Of a stretch of 64,000 bases of DNA, positions 26,901 to 34,922 are shown piece by piece; the stretch's first letter is position 1, and each line of letters opens with the position of its first letter. The position numbers and the translations under genes were made by a program. Under the pieces are notes generated by a model. The model was not told where the DNA came from and searched no databases. It worked only from the letters and a program-made list of their open reading frames with translations. Source of the stretch: Streptomyces sp. NBS 14/10 (GTDB lineage: Bacteria; Actinomycetota; Actinomycetes; Streptomycetales; Streptomycetaceae); contig NZ_NCSM01000031.1 of the NCBI RefSeq assembly GCF_002224125.1, positions 1 through 64,000 on the forward strand, read 5' to 3'.

Positions 26901-27317
26901 CGCGGCGGTGGCCCCGGCGGCCGCGGCCCCGATCAGGAACTCGTCCACGAGCCGGCTCTTGCCGACCCCCGCCTCCCCTCCGACGAGCAACACCTGCGGC
27001 TCGCCCGCGGCGGCGCGGGCGAGCGCGTCGGTGAGGGTGGACAGTTCCCCGGCGCGGCCGACGAACACCGGGCTGACTGAGGTGTGGTGCACGCCGTCGA
27101 GGATCGCATAGGGGTCCGACAGCGGGGTAAGGGTTTGAGCTGCGCCTTGCGCCACAGTCGCGGCCGCGGCTGTGGCGCCCATGGCGGTGGTGGCCACGAC
27201 GTGAGCGATATCACGAACCCCCGCAGCGTGCGGGACCCCCACGGTACGCGGGACCCCCGCGGTGCACGGCCCCCCAGCGGTACGCGGCACCCCCGCCGTA
27301 CGCGGTACGGGCAGCAC
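23925..27317 (-). CDS. Large LuxR-family ATP-binding (LAL/STAND) regulator
   Basis: A regulator of up to 1130 aa. AAA/STAND ATPase: VFVGRAGELSTL, Walker A GGEAGVGKSR (K about 120), Walker B VVVIEDLHWADRST; a long TPR-like helical region; and a C-terminal LuxR HTH (ERDVLRLVALGRSNRQIAEE, FISPKTASVHVSNILAKL). Two low-complexity segments are present: an N-terminal PRTAGVPRTAGG-type repeat (27215–27310, 18-bp units) and a Gly/Pro/Ser linker before the HTH (24236–24345). The GTG at 27317 has no SD; the true start may be further in, up to just before SPVFVGR. It begins 17 nt after the 64-aa gene, suggesting co-transcription. Confidence 0.93.
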   Translation of the reverse strand: MLPVPRTAGVPRTAGGPCTAGVPRTVGVPHAAGVRDIAHVVATTAMGATAAAATVAQGAAQTLTPLSDPYAILDGVHHTSVSPVFVGRAGELSTLTDALARAAAGEPQVLLVGGEAGVGKSRLVDEFLIGAAAAGATAAVGGCVEIGVDGLPFAPVSTVLRSLRRKLGDELDRAVAGQEGELARLLPELGETARESREEDSRARLFELTVRLLERLAADRTLVVVIEDLHWADRSTRELLGYLFRSLISARLLVVATYRSDDIHRRHPLRPFLAEIDRMRAVRRIELPRFNRSEVRAQIAGIYGARPDRALVDRIFERSDGNAFFVEEIARSISEGCSTGLSESLRDLLLVRVEALPEEAQQVVRILAEGGSTVEYELLRAAVRLGEDDLIDALRAAVGANILRPSGDDSGYGFRHALVREAVADDLLPGERSRINRRYAEALEAEPALVRADERAARLASYWYHAHDPAKALPAVLRASVEARRRYAHAEQLRLLERAMELWEDVSDEIRQTQRPLDYAEAYPACSCEDEALHHLDLLAALVVAANRSGQRERALTVTNRALRKLDESQDPLRAAWFWTQKSKLVGALGRGDGWAELGRAEELVRGLPPSAVHADVLAQAAGWSMVRKHGPDGFAVAERAVELARLVGARSTELHARLTLGYFKAESGDIEGGLAEMREVCEAAIEMGDVSIVGRCFVNLTSGLEGLGRSAEAVEVAEKGVRILDRFGLPDSLAWVFGNMAESLLSLGRWAEAEEAAVTTRRLAIGNKTCRIALNRFARLALARGDWDTAEHELAVAREQQEDLIPEPQFSIPLTHLFLQLAAARGRILEVRRLLDQTLEDGLRIGMQRYTWPLLVAAAAAEADARGLPAAEPGRAEALARIRAAAKRVAQPVPVWRAYGLLLDAELARAEGHDDADRWADAVTAFQRLDRPHPLARARFRWAEALLSSGAARERVAEPLAAAHTAAARLEARPLREGIELLARRARLPLPPGPGSNPGPGPRSGSNPGSGPRSGSGPRSGAGPSSGPISTPLAALPTTATSPPDPAAEPTDPAEALGLTPRERDVLRLVALGRSNRQIAEELFISPKTASVHVSNILAKLEVSGRGEAAAVAHRLRLVDGLADEAAAR
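24236..24345. repeat. 18-bp tandem repeats encoding a Gly/Pro/Ser linker
   Basis: Units close to GCCGGATCTGGGACCGGA recur five to six times with substitutions. They lie inside the LuxR gene between the helical region and the DNA-binding domain and encode GSGPRS-like repeats. Such repeats may vary in number between strains. Confidence 0.75.
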
Positions 27318-27334
27318 GGCGCGCGGCCCGGCCG

Positions 27335-27529
27335 TCAGGCCACGGTGCCGTACGCCCGCGGCGTACGGCGGCCGCCGTCCTGCCGGTCCACGCTCCTCAC
27401 CCGCCTCCCGGGTTCATCGGCGGCGGATCGGCCCCTGCCCTCGCGCCGGGCCTCGCGGGCCAGCCGGTACGCGGCGGCCTCTCGCAGCGCCTCGGCCTCG
27501 CGGACCTTGAACAGCTCGTGGTGGAACAT
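27335..27529 (-). CDS. Small conserved actinobacterial protein of unknown function
   Basis: A 64-aa charged, helical protein starting MFHHELFKVREAEALREAAA and rich in Arg and Ala (AYRLAREARREGRGRSAADE). Similar short proteins with an MFHxEL start are widespread in Streptomyces. The ATG at 27529 has GAGGAG 7 nt upstream. An upstream in-frame ATG at 27613 would add an N-terminus made of TEVTEV/YVTDVTDV repeats but lacks an SD. It is 17 nt upstream of the LuxR gene start. Function unknown. Confidence 0.75.
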   Translation of the reverse strand: MFHHELFKVREAEALREAAAYRLAREARREGRGRSAADEPGRRVRSVDRQDGGRRTPRAYGTVA

Positions 27530-27542
27530 CGTGTTCTCCTCA

Positions 27543-27601
27543 ATGACGTCTGTGACGTCGGTGACGTAGCTGACCTCGGTGACCTCGGTGACCTCGGTAC
27601 C
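27543..27601. repeat. 9-bp tandem repeats upstream of the 64-aa gene
   Basis: On the minus strand CGAGGTCAC occurs in tandem, followed by related TACGTCACCGACGTCACAGACGTC units, six or seven copies with a 9-bp period. They fill the space where the promoter or 5' leader of the small gene should be. They may be an operator array, or simply the coding repeat of an N-terminal extension. Confidence 0.65.
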
Positions 27602-27703
27602 GGATTCCCGCATGTGACGGGGTCTTCAGCACCCCTCCACCTTCGTCCGCAAGGGGGGTCCACCGCATCGGGAGAGTGCCCGATCTTCGCCCGTGCCAGG
27701 GCC

Positions 27704-28903
27704 TTAGGCCTCCTGGGCCCCGTCCCCCGCAGGGGCCTTAGGACGGCTCTCCGGCCTTAGGCCCGGGGCCAGCGCCAGGGTGACCGCGACGGAGGCCGCC
27801 GCCATCACGGCCATCGCCGTCGCGGGCGAGGTGTGCTGGGCGACGGCGCCCGCGAGGGTGGCTCCGACGCCCTGCATGGTGAGCATGCCCGAGAAGTGCA
27901 GCCCGAGCGCGTGCCCGCTCAGCTCCTCGGGGGTCAGGGCCATCAGCCGCTCCTGGAGCAGCAGGCTCGCCGCGAAGCCGATCGAGGCGAGGGTGACCGC
28001 GGCCGCCGCGAGCGGCAGCGCCGGGTGCAGGGCGAAGACCAGGTACGGGGCGGCGAGCAGCAGCCGCAGCGGGGCGCCGAGCCGTTCCCGCCACCAGGGC
28101 GGTACGAACCGGCCGGTCAGGGTGTCGCCGACGAGCATGCCGAGGGAGGCGCAGGCCAGCAGCAGCCCCGCGTTCCGGGGGGCGTAGGGGACGAAGAGGG
28201 ATTCGCAGCCGACGATCAGCCCGTTGGGCACCCACAGCGCGAGATAGACATAGCGGCGCGGCGCGGAGGACCACAGCCGGGCGTTGTCGCGCCAGGTCGC
28301 GGCGATCGACGGCCGCCCGGCGGCGCGCGGCGGCCGCCGGCTGAGCCCGAAGCGGGCGACGGCCGCGGCGGCGAGGTGGAGGGCGGCGGCGGTGAGCAGG
28401 GTGCCGCGCGGCGACAGGGTCGTCACCAGGAGGCCGCCGACCGCGTAGCCGCAGATCTGGGTGGTGCCCGCGGACATGTTGAGCACGGAGCGGCCGAGCA
28501 GATAGCCCTCCCGCGCCAGGATCTCGTTGAGCAGCCCGGAACGCACCCCGCCGCCCAGCGAGGCGGTCGCCCCGAGGACCAGGAGGACCGCGAAGACGGC
28601 CGCCAGCGGCAGGCCGGGGACGGCCTGGAGGGCGGTGCCCAGGGCGAAGAACAGCGCCAGGCCGCATATCGCCGCGCGCGGCGGCAGCCGGTCGGCGGCC
28701 GACAGCAGCACCGTCGCGCCGACCACCTGGGCCAGGTTGGGGCCGAACATGCTGAGGGCGGACAGCAGCGGTGAGCCGGTCGCCGCGTAGACCAGCGTGC
28801 CCAGGGCCAGTCCGCTCACCGTCGTGCCGGCCACCTGAAGGGTGCCGGTGAGGAAGAGCGGAGTGAACTCCGGTGCGGCGAATAGCTCTCGGTAGGTGCG
28901 CAT
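27704..28903 (-). CDS. MFS transporter (12 TM), ArsR-linked
   Basis: A 399-aa exporter. About 12 hydrophobic segments; LSALSMFGPNLAQVVGATVL and LSAADRLPPRAAICGLALFF correspond to the TM2–TM3 loop where motif A normally lies. The ATG at 28903 (start MRTYRELFAAPEFTPLFL) begins exactly where the family does. It is divergent from an ArsR-type regulator at 29012, with a palindromic operator between them. Substrate unknown; drug or siderophore efflux is plausible for the EntS-like group. Confidence 0.88.
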   Translation of the reverse strand: MRTYRELFAAPEFTPLFLTGTLQVAGTTVSGLALGTLVYAATGSPLLSALSMFGPNLAQVVGATVLLSAADRLPPRAAICGLALFFALGTALQAVPGLPLAAVFAVLLVLGATASLGGGVRSGLLNEILAREGYLLGRSVLNMSAGTTQICGYAVGGLLVTTLSPRGTLLTAAALHLAAAAVARFGLSRRPPRAAGRPSIAATWRDNARLWSSAPRRYVYLALWVPNGLIVGCESLFVPYAPRNAGLLLACASLGMLVGDTLTGRFVPPWWRERLGAPLRLLLAAPYLVFALHPALPLAAAAVTLASIGFAASLLLQERLMALTPEELSGHALGLHFSGMLTMQGVGATLAGAVAQHTSPATAMAVMAAASVAVTLALAPGLRPESRPKAPAGDGAQEA

Positions 28904-28942
28904 GGCCCGGAGTCTCAGCGGTCCCCGCCCGGGGCGGTTACA

Positions 28943-28962
28943 GTTTCGCGCGCACGCGAAAC
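28943..28962. promoter_or_regulatory. Palindromic operator GTTTCGCG-CGCA-CGCGAAAC
   Basis: A perfect 8-bp inverted repeat with a 4-bp spacer in the gap between the divergent MFS and ArsR genes. It overlaps the first of four GCGAAACGA copies (28956, 28969, 28982, 29004), the first three with a 13-bp period. This is the expected place for the ArsR protein to bind and repress both genes. Confidence 0.65.
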
Positions 28963-29011
28963 GATGACGCGAAACGACGGGGCGAAACGACGGGGCGGGC
29001 TGGGCGAAACG

Positions 29012-30073
29012 ATGGGCTGGTGGCTGGTCAACGCGGACACGCTCGCCGGGAGCCGGTTCGTCGTATCGCCGCTCGCCGAGGCCATCGCGGGCCTGATCTC
29101 CCTGGAGCGGGGCGTGGCCGGGCACCCGGGCGAGCGCGCCTGGCTCGACGCCCATCTGCCCGCCTACCGGGCGCGGCTGTCCGGCGATCCGCTCACCGCG
29201 CTGACCGTACGGGCTGCCCTGGGGCACCGCTGGCTCGCGGACTTCCTCACCCCCACGCCCACCGGCGAGGGCGAGCCGGGCTTCGAGGAGGAGCTGGCGC
29301 GGATCCGCGAGACCCCGCCCGAGACCGCCCGCGCCGATCTGGCCGTATCGCTGCGCGGCCCGCTCCCCGACCCGCTGCGCCGCTCCGATCTCGCGGAGCG
29401 CTGCGCCGATGTCCTGGAGTGGGTGTGGACCGAGACGGTGCTGCCCACCTGGCCCCGGCGCCGGCGGATCATCGAGGCGGATGTGGTGGCGCGTACGGCG
29501 CGGCTGAGCCAGGGCGGCTGGGCGGCCGTACTGAACGCCATGCGGCCGGGGATGCGGTGGCTCGGGGAGAGCCGCCTGCAGATCAACGTGTACGACAACC
29601 CGCCGCGGGAGATCTCGGGGGCGCGGCTGCTGTTCGTGCCGGTGACCCCGCACCACGGCTGGGTCTCCTGGGACGCTCCGCACCGCTACGCGGTGGTCTA
29701 CCCCTGTTCGGGTGCGCTGGCCGAGGCGGACCGGACCTCGGTGCCCGAGTCACTGGGCAAGCTGCTCGGCCCGGCCCGGGCGGCCGTCCTCGTCCTGCTC
29801 GACACCCCGAAGAGCACCACGCAGCTCGTCGCGCTGACCGGCCAGGGGCTGGGGTCGGTGGGCCGCCATCTCAAGGTGCTGCTCGATGCCCACCTGGTGC
29901 GGCGGCGGCGTGCGGGGCGGTCGGTGCTCTACTACCGGACGGCCGCGGGTGAGGTATTGGTGACAGCTCAGGGGCGCGGTCAGGTGACGGCTCAGAAGCA
30001 GGGTCAGCAGGGTCAGGTGACGGCTCAGGGTCAGCGGGATCAGGGTGAGCGGGGCTCGGCGCCTCGATGCTGA
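29012..30073 (+). CDS. ArsR-family regulator with DUF5937-type N-terminal domain
   Basis: A 353-aa protein. Residues 1–235 are a helical sensor-like domain shared with the regulator at 32450 (SRFVVSPLAEAIAGL against TRFAISPLWEVVASV). The HTH lies at about 245–310: PARAAVLVLLDTPKSTTQLVALTGQGLGSVGRHLKVLLDAHLVRRRRAGRSVLYYRT, with no metal-binding cysteines. The last 35 residues are a Gln/Gly-rich repeat (VTAQGRGQVTAQKQGQQGQ). The ATG at 29012 is preferred over 28964 from alignment with the paralogue. Its 3' end overlaps the MMPL gene on the other strand by 203 bp. Confidence 0.88.
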   Translation: MGWWLVNADTLAGSRFVVSPLAEAIAGLISLERGVAGHPGERAWLDAHLPAYRARLSGDPLTALTVRAALGHRWLADFLTPTPTGEGEPGFEEELARIRETPPETARADLAVSLRGPLPDPLRRSDLAERCADVLEWVWTETVLPTWPRRRRIIEADVVARTARLSQGGWAAVLNAMRPGMRWLGESRLQINVYDNPPREISGARLLFVPVTPHHGWVSWDAPHRYAVVYPCSGALAEADRTSVPESLGKLLGPARAAVLVLLDTPKSTTQLVALTGQGLGSVGRHLKVLLDAHLVRRRRAGRSVLYYRTAAGEVLVTAQGRGQVTAQKQGQQGQVTAQGQRDQGERGSAPRC

Positions 30074-32222
30074 TCCTCGGCAGCCACCGGTCCAGCCGCC
30101 GCGGCAGCCACCAGTTGGCCCCACCCAGCAGATGCATCAGGGCGGGCACCAGGAGCGTACGGAGGACGAAGGCGTCCAGGGCGACGGCGGCGGCCAGGCC
30201 GATGCCGAACATCGCGATGATCCGGTCGCCGCTGAGTACGAAGGCCGAGAAGACGGCGATCATGATGACGGCGGCGGAGTTGATGACCCGGCTGGTCTCG
30301 GCGAGGCCGACCCGCACCGCGGCCCGGTTGTCGCGGGTGCGCCGCCACTCCTCGTACATCCGGCTGACCAGGAAGACCTGATAGTCCATGGACAGCCCGA
30401 AGAGCACCGACACCATGATCACCGGCAGAAACGGCTCGATCGGACCGGCCCGGCCGAGCCCCAGCAGCTCGCTCCCCCAGCCCCACTGGAAGATGGCGAC
30501 GACCACGCCGAAGGACGCGGCGACGGCGGCCACGTTCATGACCGCCGCCTTGACCGGTATGCCGATGCTGCGGAACGCGAGCAGCAGCAGGATGCTGCCG
30601 AGGCCCACGACCACGCCCACGAACAGCGGCAGCTTTCCGACGATCACCCTCGCGAAGTCGTCGTAGCCCGCGGTCAGCCCGCCGACGTACATCTTGAGCG
30701 AGGTGGCCTCCGCGGCCTGCGGCAGCACGTCATCGCGCAGCCGGGCGACCAGTTCTGAGGTGGCGCGCGACTGCGGGGCGGTCTCGGGGACCACCGTGAT
30801 CAGCGCCGTGTCGCCGCTGGTGCTCAGGACGGACCCGCTCACCGAGGCGACGCCCTCGATGCCGCGCAGGGTCTCGGGGAGCTTGCCGAAGGCGACCCGG
30901 TCGGCGGCGTCGTCGATGCGGCCGACGAGCGTCAGCGGACCGTTGAAGCCGGGGCCGAAGCCCTCGGCGAGCAGGTCGTAGGCGCGCCGGGTCGTCGCGG
31001 AGGCCGGGTCGTTGCCCTGGTCGGAGGTGCCCAGCCGGAGCGAGAGGGTGGGCAGCGCGAGGACCAGCATCACCACGACCGCGACGGCGGCGAGCAGCTT
31101 CGGGCGCCGCTCGACCAGGGCCGACCAGCGGGCCGCGAATCCGCCGCGGGCCCTGGTCCGCGGCCCGTGCGCGGCCAGCCGGCGCCGCTCGCGGCGGCTC
31201 AGGGCGCGGGGGCCGATCAGCCCGAGCAGCGCGGGCAGCAGGGTGATCGAGGCGGCGACGGTGAGCAGAACGGTCAGCGCGGCCGCGACCGCCACTCCGT
31301 TCAGGAAGCTCAGCCGCAACACCAGCATCCCCAGCAGCGCCATGCACACGGTCGCCCCGGCGAAGATCACCGCCCGCCCGGAGGTGGCCACCGCGCGCCG
31401 GGCCGCCTCGTCGACCGGCAGCCCGGCCTTGAGCCCCTGGCGGTGCCGGGTGACGATGAACAGCGCGTAGTCGATGCCCACGCCGAGCCCGATCAGCGTG
31501 CCGAGCATGGGCGCGAAGTCGGCGACGGTCATGGCGTGGCCGAGCAGCCCGACCCCCGCGTACGCGGTCCCCACGCCGACCACCGCGGTGGCGATCGGCA
31601 GCAGCGCCGCCGCGAGCGAGCCGAAGGCGAGGAAGAGTACGACGGCGGCCGCGGCGACCCCGATGGCCTCGCTGAGATGGGCCGAGCCCGTCTGCTGGGC
31701 CGCGCCGATGCCCGCGCCGCCCATCTCCACCTCGAGCCCGTCGGCCGCCGCGGCGCGGGCGGTGTCGACCACGTCGCGGACCTGGGACTCACCGAGTTCG
31801 GCGGCGGGCCGGTCGAAGAGGACCGTGGCGTAGGCGGTGTGCCCGTCGGCGCTGATCCGCGTCGTATCCGCGCCGCTGTCAGTGTTGTCGCGTCCGTACG
31901 GCCCGGCGACGGAGACGACGCCGGGCAGCTTCTCCACCCGCTCCAGCGCCGCCGTCAGGTGCTGCCGTACGTCCACCGCGCGTACCGTGCCCGCGTCGCG
32001 CGCCGTATGCCAGACGATCGTGTCGCTGTCCCCGGCCTGCTTCGGGAACTCCCGCTCCATCAGCTCGGAGACCCGCGCCGAGTCCGTGCCCGGGATGCCG
32101 TAGTCGTTCGAGTACGCGGACCCCGTGACCGCGGCCGCGACGGATACGCCCGCGAAGGCGGCCAGCCACAGCGCGATGACGACAAAGCGGCGCCTGAGGC
32201 ACCACCGGGCAAGTGCGGCCAT
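29871..32222 (-). CDS. MMPL-family (RND) transporter
   Basis: A 783-aa exporter with two repeats of one TM helix, a large extracytoplasmic domain and five TM helices. Marks: ARWCLRRRFVVIALWLAAFA at the start, IGLGVGIDYALFIVTRHRQG (TM4–5, with the Asp-Tyr proton relay) and the second copy VLFGLSMDYQVFLVSRMYEEW. Actinobacterial MMPL proteins export lipids, siderophores or antibiotics. The last 65 residues are Pro/Asp/Ser-rich and overlap the ArsR gene. The ATG at 32222 is preceded by GGAAAGCAGG. Confidence 0.93.
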   Translation of the reverse strand: MAALARWCLRRRFVVIALWLAAFAGVSVAAAVTGSAYSNDYGIPGTDSARVSELMEREFPKQAGDSDTIVWHTARDAGTVRAVDVRQHLTAALERVEKLPGVVSVAGPYGRDNTDSGADTTRISADGHTAYATVLFDRPAAELGESQVRDVVDTARAAAADGLEVEMGGAGIGAAQQTGSAHLSEAIGVAAAAVVLFLAFGSLAAALLPIATAVVGVGTAYAGVGLLGHAMTVADFAPMLGTLIGLGVGIDYALFIVTRHRQGLKAGLPVDEAARRAVATSGRAVIFAGATVCMALLGMLVLRLSFLNGVAVAAALTVLLTVAASITLLPALLGLIGPRALSRRERRRLAAHGPRTRARGGFAARWSALVERRPKLLAAVAVVVMLVLALPTLSLRLGTSDQGNDPASATTRRAYDLLAEGFGPGFNGPLTLVGRIDDAADRVAFGKLPETLRGIEGVASVSGSVLSTSGDTALITVVPETAPQSRATSELVARLRDDVLPQAAEATSLKMYVGGLTAGYDDFARVIVGKLPLFVGVVVGLGSILLLLAFRSIGIPVKAAVMNVAAVAASFGVVVAIFQWGWGSELLGLGRAGPIEPFLPVIMVSVLFGLSMDYQVFLVSRMYEEWRRTRDNRAAVRVGLAETSRVINSAAVIMIAVFSAFVLSGDRIIAMFGIGLAAAVALDAFVLRTLLVPALMHLLGGANWWLPRRLDRWLPRISIEAPSPAHPDPADPEPSPDPADPASEPSPDRAPELSPIPHPRPSGSRAPTAPHAAAAPGGHRAAP

Positions 32223-32449
32223 GGCCTGCTTTCCGGGGTATCGCGCCGAACCCGCCGGGCTCACGGCGGGGGTGGGCCGAGCCCGTGGCGACGCACGCAC
32301 TGATGAACATATGAAGGCCCGCCGCGCGTCCAGGATCTGGACCGGCGGCGAACTCTCATGCACTGTGACACCCGGAAGAGATCCTTTGTCCCCTTTGTGG
32401 ACTTCCCCACACCGCTTACGGGAATGAGGTCCGGGAGGTCCGCCGCCTG

Positions 32450-33445
32450 TCAGCGGCCGCTCACCAGCGCCTCGCCCACGCTCGTGCGCGCGTAGAGCAC
32501 CACCCGCCCGGTGCGGTGCGCGCTCACCAGACCCGCCGCGCGCAGCGCCGTCAGATGCTGCGAGACGCCGCCCGGGGACAGGCCGATGCGGCGGGCGAGG
32601 TCCGTGGTGGAGGCGGGGGCGGCCAGTTCGGCCAGCAGCAGGGCGCGGGTGCGGCCGAGCACACCGGCCAGGGCGTCGGAGCACGGCTGGGGACGCTGCT
32701 CCCACAGGGTCCCGACGCCACGCGGCGGATAGCGCAGATTGGGCTGCCAGTCCGCGCTGTCGAGGGTGGAGAAGATCCGCGGCCAGACGAACGCCGAAGG
32801 CACGAGCAGCAGCCCCCGCCCGTCCAGCCGCCGCACCCCGCGGATACAGCGGTGGGCCATCTGCAGGGTGCCCGAGTCCCAGGTGAGCTGCGGATCGAGG
32901 TCGTCGAACAGGCGCCGGGCGCCGCCCTCCGCGAAGCGCCTGGCCCGGTGCAGGATGTCGCTCTCGAACAGGGTGAGAATGCGCGGCCAGTACGGCGCGA
33001 GCGCGACCTCCCAGTACGCGGCGATCACCTCCGCCAGCCGGTCGAGACCGCGCCTGGGGTCCTCGCGCAGCGCGGCGACGCCCGCCTCCGCCCCCGCTGA
33101 TGTCGTCCGCAGCAGGTGGGGCGGGGTGGCGCGCAACGCCGCCAGCTCCACTTCAAGGGCGGGCTGCGGGGTGGTGGGCGGTGGTACGAGGAAGCCGGGG
33201 ATGCCCGCGGTGGGCACGGCGATCAGACGGGACAGCGGCGCCAGGTCCAGCCGCGCGGCCGCGAGCCCGGTCCGCACCTGCTCGGTCCACCGCCGGTGCA
33301 TACCGTGCCCGTCGGCGCCCTTGAGGACGCGCACGCTGGCCACCACCTCCCACAGCGGGGATATGGCGAAGCGGGTACGGGCCACGTCCTCGGCCGAGAA
33401 CTCGATCTCCAGCGTGTCGCCCGCGGCCCGCGGCTCGTGCCTCAT
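32450..33445 (-). CDS. ArsR-family regulator with DUF5937-type N-terminal domain
   Basis: A 331-aa paralogue of the regulator at 29012. The HTH is at about 262–325: ALLLAELAAPASTTDLARRIGLSPGGVSQHLTALRAAGLVSAHRTGRVVLYAR. No Cys/His metal site is seen. It is divergent from an MFS exporter, 70 bp away, copying the arrangement at 28903/29012. Its ATG lies inside a 15-bp direct repeat and has no SD, so it may be translated from a nearly leaderless message. Confidence 0.9.
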   Translation of the reverse strand: MRHEPRAAGDTLEIEFSAEDVARTRFAISPLWEVVASVRVLKGADGHGMHRRWTEQVRTGLAAARLDLAPLSRLIAVPTAGIPGFLVPPPTTPQPALEVELAALRATPPHLLRTTSAGAEAGVAALREDPRRGLDRLAEVIAAYWEVALAPYWPRILTLFESDILHRARRFAEGGARRLFDDLDPQLTWDSGTLQMAHRCIRGVRRLDGRGLLLVPSAFVWPRIFSTLDSADWQPNLRYPPRGVGTLWEQRPQPCSDALAGVLGRTRALLLAELAAPASTTDLARRIGLSPGGVSQHLTALRAAGLVSAHRTGRVVLYARTSVGEALVSGR

Positions 33446-33473
33446 TCAGCAGAGGCTAATTCAGCAGAGGCTA
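33444..33473. promoter_or_regulatory. Perfect 15-bp tandem repeat at the ArsR start codon
   Basis: ATTCAGCAGAGGCTA occurs twice head to tail (33444–33458, 33459–33473). The first copy covers the ArsR start codon on the minus strand. GCCTC/GAGGC also makes a short inverted repeat. It is a likely autoregulatory site controlling both divergent genes, and it differs from the operator of the paralogous pair. Confidence 0.6.
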
Positions 33474-33515
33474 AATCGTTGGTACGCGGCGGCGGCGCCC
33501 GGCAACGTACCCGTC

Positions 33516-34796
33516 ATGTCCATGGAATCCCCCTGGCGGCTACGCGACTTCCGGACCCTGTTCACGGCCACGGCGCTCAGCCAGCTCGGCACGAACATCG
33601 GCTACGTCGCCATCCCGCTGATCGCGGTGACCGCCCTCGACGCGAGCCCCGGCCAGGTCGGCCTCCTGGCCACGCTGAGCACCGCCGCGTTCCTCGTCAT
33701 CGGCCTGCCCTCCGGGGCCTGGGTGGACCGGATGCGGCACCGCCGGGTGCTGATCGCCGCGGATCTGACGCGGGCCGTTCTGTTCGCGTCCGTGCCGGTG
33801 GCCTGGGCGCTGGACGCCCTCACCCTCCACCAGCTGTACGCCGTCGTCCTGCTGAACGGCGGCGCCACCGTGTTCTTCGACGTGGCTTCGCAGAGCTTTC
33901 TGCCGCAGCTGGTCGGCCGCGACGGGCTGGTACGGGCGAACGCCGCGGTGGTCGGCCTCCAGGCCGCGGGCAATGTGGCGGGCAGGGGCGCGGGCGGCGC
34001 GCTCGTACAGCTGCTCACGGCGCCGCTGGCCGTGGTCAGCGTGGGGGCGTGCTACCTCGCCTCGGCGCTCCGGCTCACCGGCATCCGGCGTACGCCCACA
34101 CCGCCGGCCGGCCCCGGGCGGCGGCCCGCCCGGCTGGGGGCGCAGATCGCCGAGGGGCTGCGGCACGTCCTGCGCGACCGGGAGCTGCGTGCCCTCGCGC
34201 TCACCGCGTCCCTCACCAACCTCGGCTCGCAGCTGATCAACACCCTGCTCCCGGTGCTGTTCACCCGCGAACTCGGCCTGTCCGCCGGGGTGCTGGGCGC
34301 GTACTGGGCGGTCGGCGGGGTCGGCATCTTCCTCGGCGCCCGCTGCGCCCGCGCCGCCGCCCGGCGCCTCGGCTACGGTCGCGCCCTGTCCCTGGTCGGC
34401 GCGTGCCTGGCGCCGGCCGCGCTGCTCATCCCGCTCATCGGCCGTGGCCCCTGGATCTGGGCCGCCGGGGCGGGCTGGCTGCTGGCCACGTTCAAGATCG
34501 GCCTCGACAACGTCCTGGGCGTCAGCCTGCGCCAGCGCCTGACGCCCGACCCGCTCCTCGGCCGCATGAACGCCACCTTCCGTTTCATGCTCACCGGCGC
34601 TGTCGCCGTCGGCTCCGCCGCGGCGGGCCTGATCGGCCAGTTCGCCGGGGTGCGCCCCGCGCTGTGGGTCGGCGGCTGCCTGCTGGCGCTCGCCTTTCTG
34701 CCCGTCTTCCTCTCCCCCGTACGCACCCGCCGGGAACTGCCGCAGCAGGCGGGCCTTCCCCCGCAGCGCGATTCCCGCCCCCTGGTGACGGAGTGA
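33516..34796 (+). CDS. MFS transporter (12 TM), ArsR-linked
   Basis: A 426-aa exporter of the EntS/enterobactin-exporter-like group. Motif A-like loop: GLPSGAWVDRMRHRRVLIAADL; TM1 FRTLFTATALSQLGTNIGYVAIPL. About 12 hydrophobic segments. The ATG at 33516 has no strong SD; a second ATG 6 nt later is possible. It is divergent from the ArsR gene and probably repressed by it. Substrate unknown. Confidence 0.9.
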   Translation: MSMESPWRLRDFRTLFTATALSQLGTNIGYVAIPLIAVTALDASPGQVGLLATLSTAAFLVIGLPSGAWVDRMRHRRVLIAADLTRAVLFASVPVAWALDALTLHQLYAVVLLNGGATVFFDVASQSFLPQLVGRDGLVRANAAVVGLQAAGNVAGRGAGGALVQLLTAPLAVVSVGACYLASALRLTGIRRTPTPPAGPGRRPARLGAQIAEGLRHVLRDRELRALALTASLTNLGSQLINTLLPVLFTRELGLSAGVLGAYWAVGGVGIFLGARCARAAARRLGYGRALSLVGACLAPAALLIPLIGRGPWIWAAGAGWLLATFKIGLDNVLGVSLRQRLTPDPLLGRMNATFRFMLTGAVAVGSAAAGLIGQFAGVRPALWVGGCLLALAFLPVFLSPVRTRRELPQQAGLPPQRDSRPLVTE

Positions 34797-34922
34797 CGTG
34801 TGCGAAGTAGCGACGCGTTCGCGGCTATTGTTCCGCCATAGGCGATTGCCGCGCCAAGAGGTGGTTGCCGCGCTGTTGACCGCCGCCGCGCCGCGCGAGC
34901 CGGGAAAGGAACCCGCACACGC

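Noticed and set aside
28964..29012. ATG at 28964 as the ArsR start
   Set aside because: The extra 16 codons encode the operator repeats and have no counterpart in the paralogue at 32450.
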